A DNA stretch of 7,082 bases from Euryarchaeota archaeon UBA181 (GTDB taxonomy: Archaea; Thermoplasmatota; Poseidoniia; Poseidoniales; Thalassarchaeaceae). The notes below the pieces were generated by a model that worked only from the letters and a program-made list of their open reading frames with translations, ran no database searches and was not told the DNA's origin. The DNA lies in the NCBI GenBank assembly GCA_002496725.1, contig DALI01000050.1:1039-8120 (forward strand), given 5' to 3'. Below are positions 1-4,100 of the stretch, piece by piece (the first letter of the stretch is position 1; the number at the start of each line of letters is the position of its first letter). The translations under genes were made by a program, and so were the position numbers.

Positions 1-5
1 GGTGA
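1..5 (+). promoter_or_regulatory. Ribosome binding site (GGTGA)
   Basis: GGTGA lies five bases before the ATG at 11. It is complementary to the conserved 3' end of archaeal 16S rRNA (…AUCACCUCC), so it is a good Shine-Dalgarno match at normal spacing and decides the start. The window begins at this motif, so any TATA box, BRE or upstream neighbour is out of view. The motif contains an in-frame GTG at 2-4, which would add only three residues if used. Because that GTG sits inside the ribosome binding motif, I judge ATG 11 the better start. Confidence 0.7.
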
Positions 6-10
6 AACCA

Positions 11-1126
11 ATGAACGTAAGAGATGATGCGAAAGCAGATGGGAACTCCATTAGGGAACTCATGCCAGTTTCGGCCATATTGGTCGCTTTAGTGGCACTT
101 TTCCTAGGAACTCAAGCTTTAGCAAATGGAACAATGGAGAATGACGGGTACCTGCGAATCCTGACCCTCCCACTAACGGCCGCTCTGGCGGCCTGTGTTG
201 GCAGGGTCCTTGCTGTTACAGAACTCGGATTACCAAGCCGTTTCAAAATAGCACTCTCTTCACTATTTTTTGTGACCGTTTCCGCTATCCCCGAATTTGC
301 CCCCGAAGTCATTGAAATCGAAAGCTTGGTTTCATTCACCTTCGCGATTGTAGGGATCTGTTCATTGTTGTTAGTTAACTCTAACAGAAGGGAGGAAGCT
401 AACCTCTTTCTAGTAACGGTCATTGGATTTTACTTATCAGTATCCTTGGCCGCAACTACAGAATTCGGAACAGGGTCTTGGGCGGGTACCGATGCTGAGA
501 TGATAGATGCCATTAGATCAGCCGCCGCTTCATTACTATTCGCATTCTGGGCATCTTCAATATCTCTGGGACTCATAATGACGGTGGCAATGAGGGGAAC
601 TCTGGATAAGCCAGGCAAAGGTAGCTTGTTCTCCACTATCCCTTCATTCGATACTACAAACTCCTCCTCCAGGTATACAATGTCAGTTCTTGGACTGATA
701 TTAGCGATTCAGTTAATTCCTCTAGTTTGGCTTTGTTCGATTACAGGCGACACCATCGTGGTAGATGGCGAAGCTATCTCAAATGCCTTACTGAAGTACT
801 CCGGACATGAATATCTAGGTTCTGTATGGGCTCTCATGACGTCCCTTGTGATTTTCTGCTGGGCTTTCTGTAGGTCCGAGAGATGGCAAGTAATAGCCGC
901 TCTAATAGCCGTGAACTGGATTCTCTATTCCGCGGCTAGACTCGTCGAGATAGGTAATCCACTTGGGATCGACATCCTTCCAGCAGGTTCAGGAGACAGT
1001 ACATCCGCCGCTGCTTGGTTCTTCCTGATTTTCTGGTCCAACGTAGCAGCGTACATTCTGTCGGTTAGAGGCTACTTCGGAGACACCGCCCCTCTCAGGG
1101 AACATAGTGCACTCAGAGTTTGGTGG
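11..1126 (+). other. N-terminal polytopic extension, about ten membrane helices (residues 1-372)
   Basis: The part of the protein before the canonical STT3 core. Hydrophobic segments can be read at about residues 18-37, 50-70, 78-96, 106-123, 132-150, 170-194, 223-243, 269-288, 292-308 and 333-353, giving ten likely helices. They are joined by short loops, including basic or Lys-containing ones near 126-128 and 197-203. Ordinary STT3/AglB starts with one helix directly followed by the loop carrying the first catalytic Asp; here that helix is the eleventh (377-397). I recognise no catalytic motif or named family in this stretch. It could be a fused membrane protein (a partner subunit, a lipid-linked-glycan handling module or a scaffold) or a lineage-specific extension. 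An even number of helices would keep the STT3 core in its normal orientation, with its first loop outside. Confidence 0.7.
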
Positions 1127-4100
1127 AATACTAATTACTATGGGATAATGATAGCCATGGCATTATTTGTTTCTCTGGCAATAAGGGCAGGTTGGAACGT
1201 TCTTCCAGCCATGAACGCATCTGGTACGCAACTATGGGATATGACAGGGGGCTCCGATCCTTGGTACATGAAGAGGGTAATCGACTATGTCGTTGCCGAA
1301 AGAAGTCACTTCATCTTTGATTCAGACAGATCATATCCAATGGGCGTAATTAATCCAAGGCCTCCTCTATTCTCGTGGTCTCTGGCACTAGGCGGAATAG
1401 GCCTCAATTGGCTCACAGACTCATCAGGTGATCAGATGGTATGGTGGAGCGTATCTGCAATGCCAGCTGTATATGGTGCCCTGATAGTACTCCCTCTTGC
1501 CGGAATAGCCCGTAGGGTACACAGCAATCTTGCTGGTGTCATAACTGCATGGCTAATCGCTCTAATGCCCGGTCATATCGGACACTCCACTTTCGCTCTG
1601 GCCGATCACGACTCCTTTGCATTACTGTTCATATCAATGGCCTTCTACTTCTGGGTTCGAGCAGTTGAGGAGATTCGGGATGAAAGGCTATTCAACGAGA
1701 CAAGCATGAATCCTCTCTATCTAATCGCAGGAATCAGGGAGATGTGGCTAAGAAGTCCAATGGTGATGTCATGTGCTACGCTCTCTGGAATATCCTTTGC
1801 TACTGTGGCTCTGGGGTGGAAAGGCTTCGTATATGGGCCGGGTATCCTCTTCCTAGCGTTTTCAACTCAAGCAGTTTTGAATCTATTCAGGAACAGGGAC
1901 AGTCTCCCTATTACTGCCGCCGCCTTGCAGATGTTGTTCACTGCATTCTTGATCCCCCTGCCATTCTACATCTGGCCAGGACTCGATCTTCTTTTCGATC
2001 CCAGTGGATTCCAACCTATGTTCTACATCATAGGGTTCACTATCGCCCTCGGATGGGTAACCTGTTCTTTCAGGGATAAGCCGTGGCTCCTTGTCATAGC
2101 AAGTGGAACAGCCCTATTCGGAGCAATCCTACTCACTCTTGCCATACTTCAAGCAATGGAATATTACAATGGATGGGATGTACTATTCACTGGTGGATTC
2201 TACTTCTCTAAGAATAAGATATTTGGGACAATCGGTGAGGCGCAGGCCCCCAGCAGAGGAGTCTTATTCGCTTCTTATGGCCCAATAGTTTCAATCATAG
2301 CTATTTCCTGTGCTGTGTATCTGATATGGAGGGGTGCAAGAAGGAATAGGCAGAGCGACCTCTTGCTCGGCTCTTGGACCATAGTTGCGGCCTATATGGC
2401 TTGGAGTGCAGGGAGATTCATCTTCAATGCTACACCTGCAATGGCTGTTGTCGGTGGTCTCGGAATTGCAATGCTCTGGAACTCCGCTAATCCAGTAGAT
2501 TACCTCAAGGAGTACCGGAGATCTGGAATCGGAAATCCTTCAGCAAGGAGAAGGTCAACTTTCACTGCCTCTAGGAGGCACCCCGGAATTCCTGCATTGA
2601 TACTGGTTTTCCTCTTAGTGGCAAGTCAGCATGCCACATATGGGATAGATTCTGGAATCCCTCGTGGCGAAGAGGCCGCGACAGATGTCGACCAGACTAT
2701 TTACGAAATAGCACCTGACTTCCTCCGTTGGTCTATAGGAGATTTCTCAATCCTTGATGATGAGGAGTATGATCCTGAATCGGGCATGCTTCGATATATG
2801 GGGACCTTTGGACCCGGTTTCAACGGAGCCGATTGGAATACTGCATATCAGTGGCTATCTGAGCAGGATTCAGATGTTGGCTTCAGTCAGAGGCCGGCCT
2901 TTGTTTCTTGGTGGGACTACGGTTTCCAAGCTCTCTCCCAAGGCCAGCATCCAACGGTTGCAGACAATTTCCAGTCTGGAATACCCCATAGTGGCGCAAT
3001 GTTGCTGTCTCAAGGTCAGGACGATACTCTGGCCATGTTCATTACTACCCTGACTCAAGGGGACATGCGTTCTAATTCAGGTGTGATGACTACAGACTTC
3101 GTTTCTATTCTTGAACCGTACATGAGTGAAGATCAGATTTCAGAGTTTCAGACTATCATGTCCATAGGCGTGGGGGATTCTGATGTCGTTATGCATCGAT
3201 CCATGCAAGTTGTGGCCAATGACGGGGCAGTAGACCTTCTCAGGGGCTATCAACTAGATGAAAACGGAATACCTTCATTGAATGAGACATGGATGGTATA
3301 CTTCGATGGTTCTCCCTACAGTGAGGGATCAAATGAATCAACTGCCAAATCAGCCTACGATGTAGCAAGAGGGAGAGATGGGGCATATGTCGAGGAGACC
3401 ACTCATTACATGATTGGAAATTATAGGTATACCAAAGATCTAATCGATGACTTTGATGATGTTTCCACTGGCCTCCATAGGCAGAATTCGAAGTTGGGCA
3501 TGGCTAGGGCATTCCTTGTTGAGGCCTTTGAAATGCACGAAATGGTAGATCTCTACCATCAAATAACAACTGAGGTCTTCTATGATGTTCAGGACTATGA
3601 AGGTGGCCTAGGGGAGACTACAGAGCGTAATAATGACATTAGGTACTTCGCAGTGGATAATAGATTGTACCCACTAGGGGGGTCATATTATGCCGATTAT
3701 AATTACCACAGAGGTCAGACAACTGGAATTTTCCATGCCCCTACTGGATTATCTGGCCTTGATCTGGATGACTATATTTCCACCATGTATCAAACTCAGA
3801 GAGGAGTCGATGGTACAATAGTTCTCAGAACCGCTGACGAGTACGAACAAGAGTACCTGAATGACATTGTCAGGCAACAATCTGGAGCCGCAGCGGATTC
3901 CAGTGAGATGATACAGATGGTTGACATAGATTACAATCACCAGGCCGCGTTCTTTGAGACAATGGTGGCCAGGACATACGTCGGATATGGATCGTCATCT
4001 CTGGGATTGCCCGGAGATGCAGCTCAACCTGCTCCTCATTTCTACATGTATGGTACGCCCGGTTCCTACATGGAACCAGGAATTCCTCTTCCTGGGGCAA

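Larger units (their letters stand above)
1127..2641 (+). other. STT3 membrane core, 13 helices (residues 373-877)
   Basis: Membrane part of the oligosaccharyltransferase, which binds the lipid-linked donor and holds the metal-binding acidic residues. Hydrophobic segments can be read at about 377-397, 478-497, 504-520, 535-551, 580-600, 606-623, 634-655, 668-684, 692-714, 755-774, 783-801, 803-822 and 858-874. Thirteen is the STT3/AglB/PglB number. The first external loop (398-477) carries D416. The loop 715-754 carries TIGE and corresponds to external loop 5, which in known structures closes over the acceptor peptide. The loop before the last helix (about 830-857) has a run of arginines (R836, R837, R846-R848, R855, R856), as expected for a cytoplasmic positive-inside loop. 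After the last helix the chain should stay outside the cell. Confidence 0.9.

Noticed and set aside
2..4. GTG at position 2 as the start codon
   Set aside because: It is in frame but lies inside the GGTGA ribosome binding motif, which is properly spaced for ATG 11; sequence further left is needed to exclude it fully.
62..64. ATG at 62 (residue 18) as the start
   Set aside because: There is no Shine-Dalgarno-like motif at suitable spacing, and it would begin directly inside the first hydrophobic helix.
112..636. Two minus-strand open frames (112-423 and 430-636)
   Set aside because: They are antisense to membrane helices of the N-terminal extension and have no ribosome binding site or recognisable domain; they are shadows.
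1744..2288. Plus-strand open frames in another phase at 1744-2079 and 2103-2288
   Set aside because: They overlap the STT3 membrane core in a different frame, and the core frame carries the helix pattern and the TIGE motif just after; no independent coding evidence.
2754..3058. Overlapping open frames on both strands (2754-3053 plus, 2870-3058 minus)
   Set aside because: They cover the WWDYG-coding segment, whose reading frame is unambiguous.
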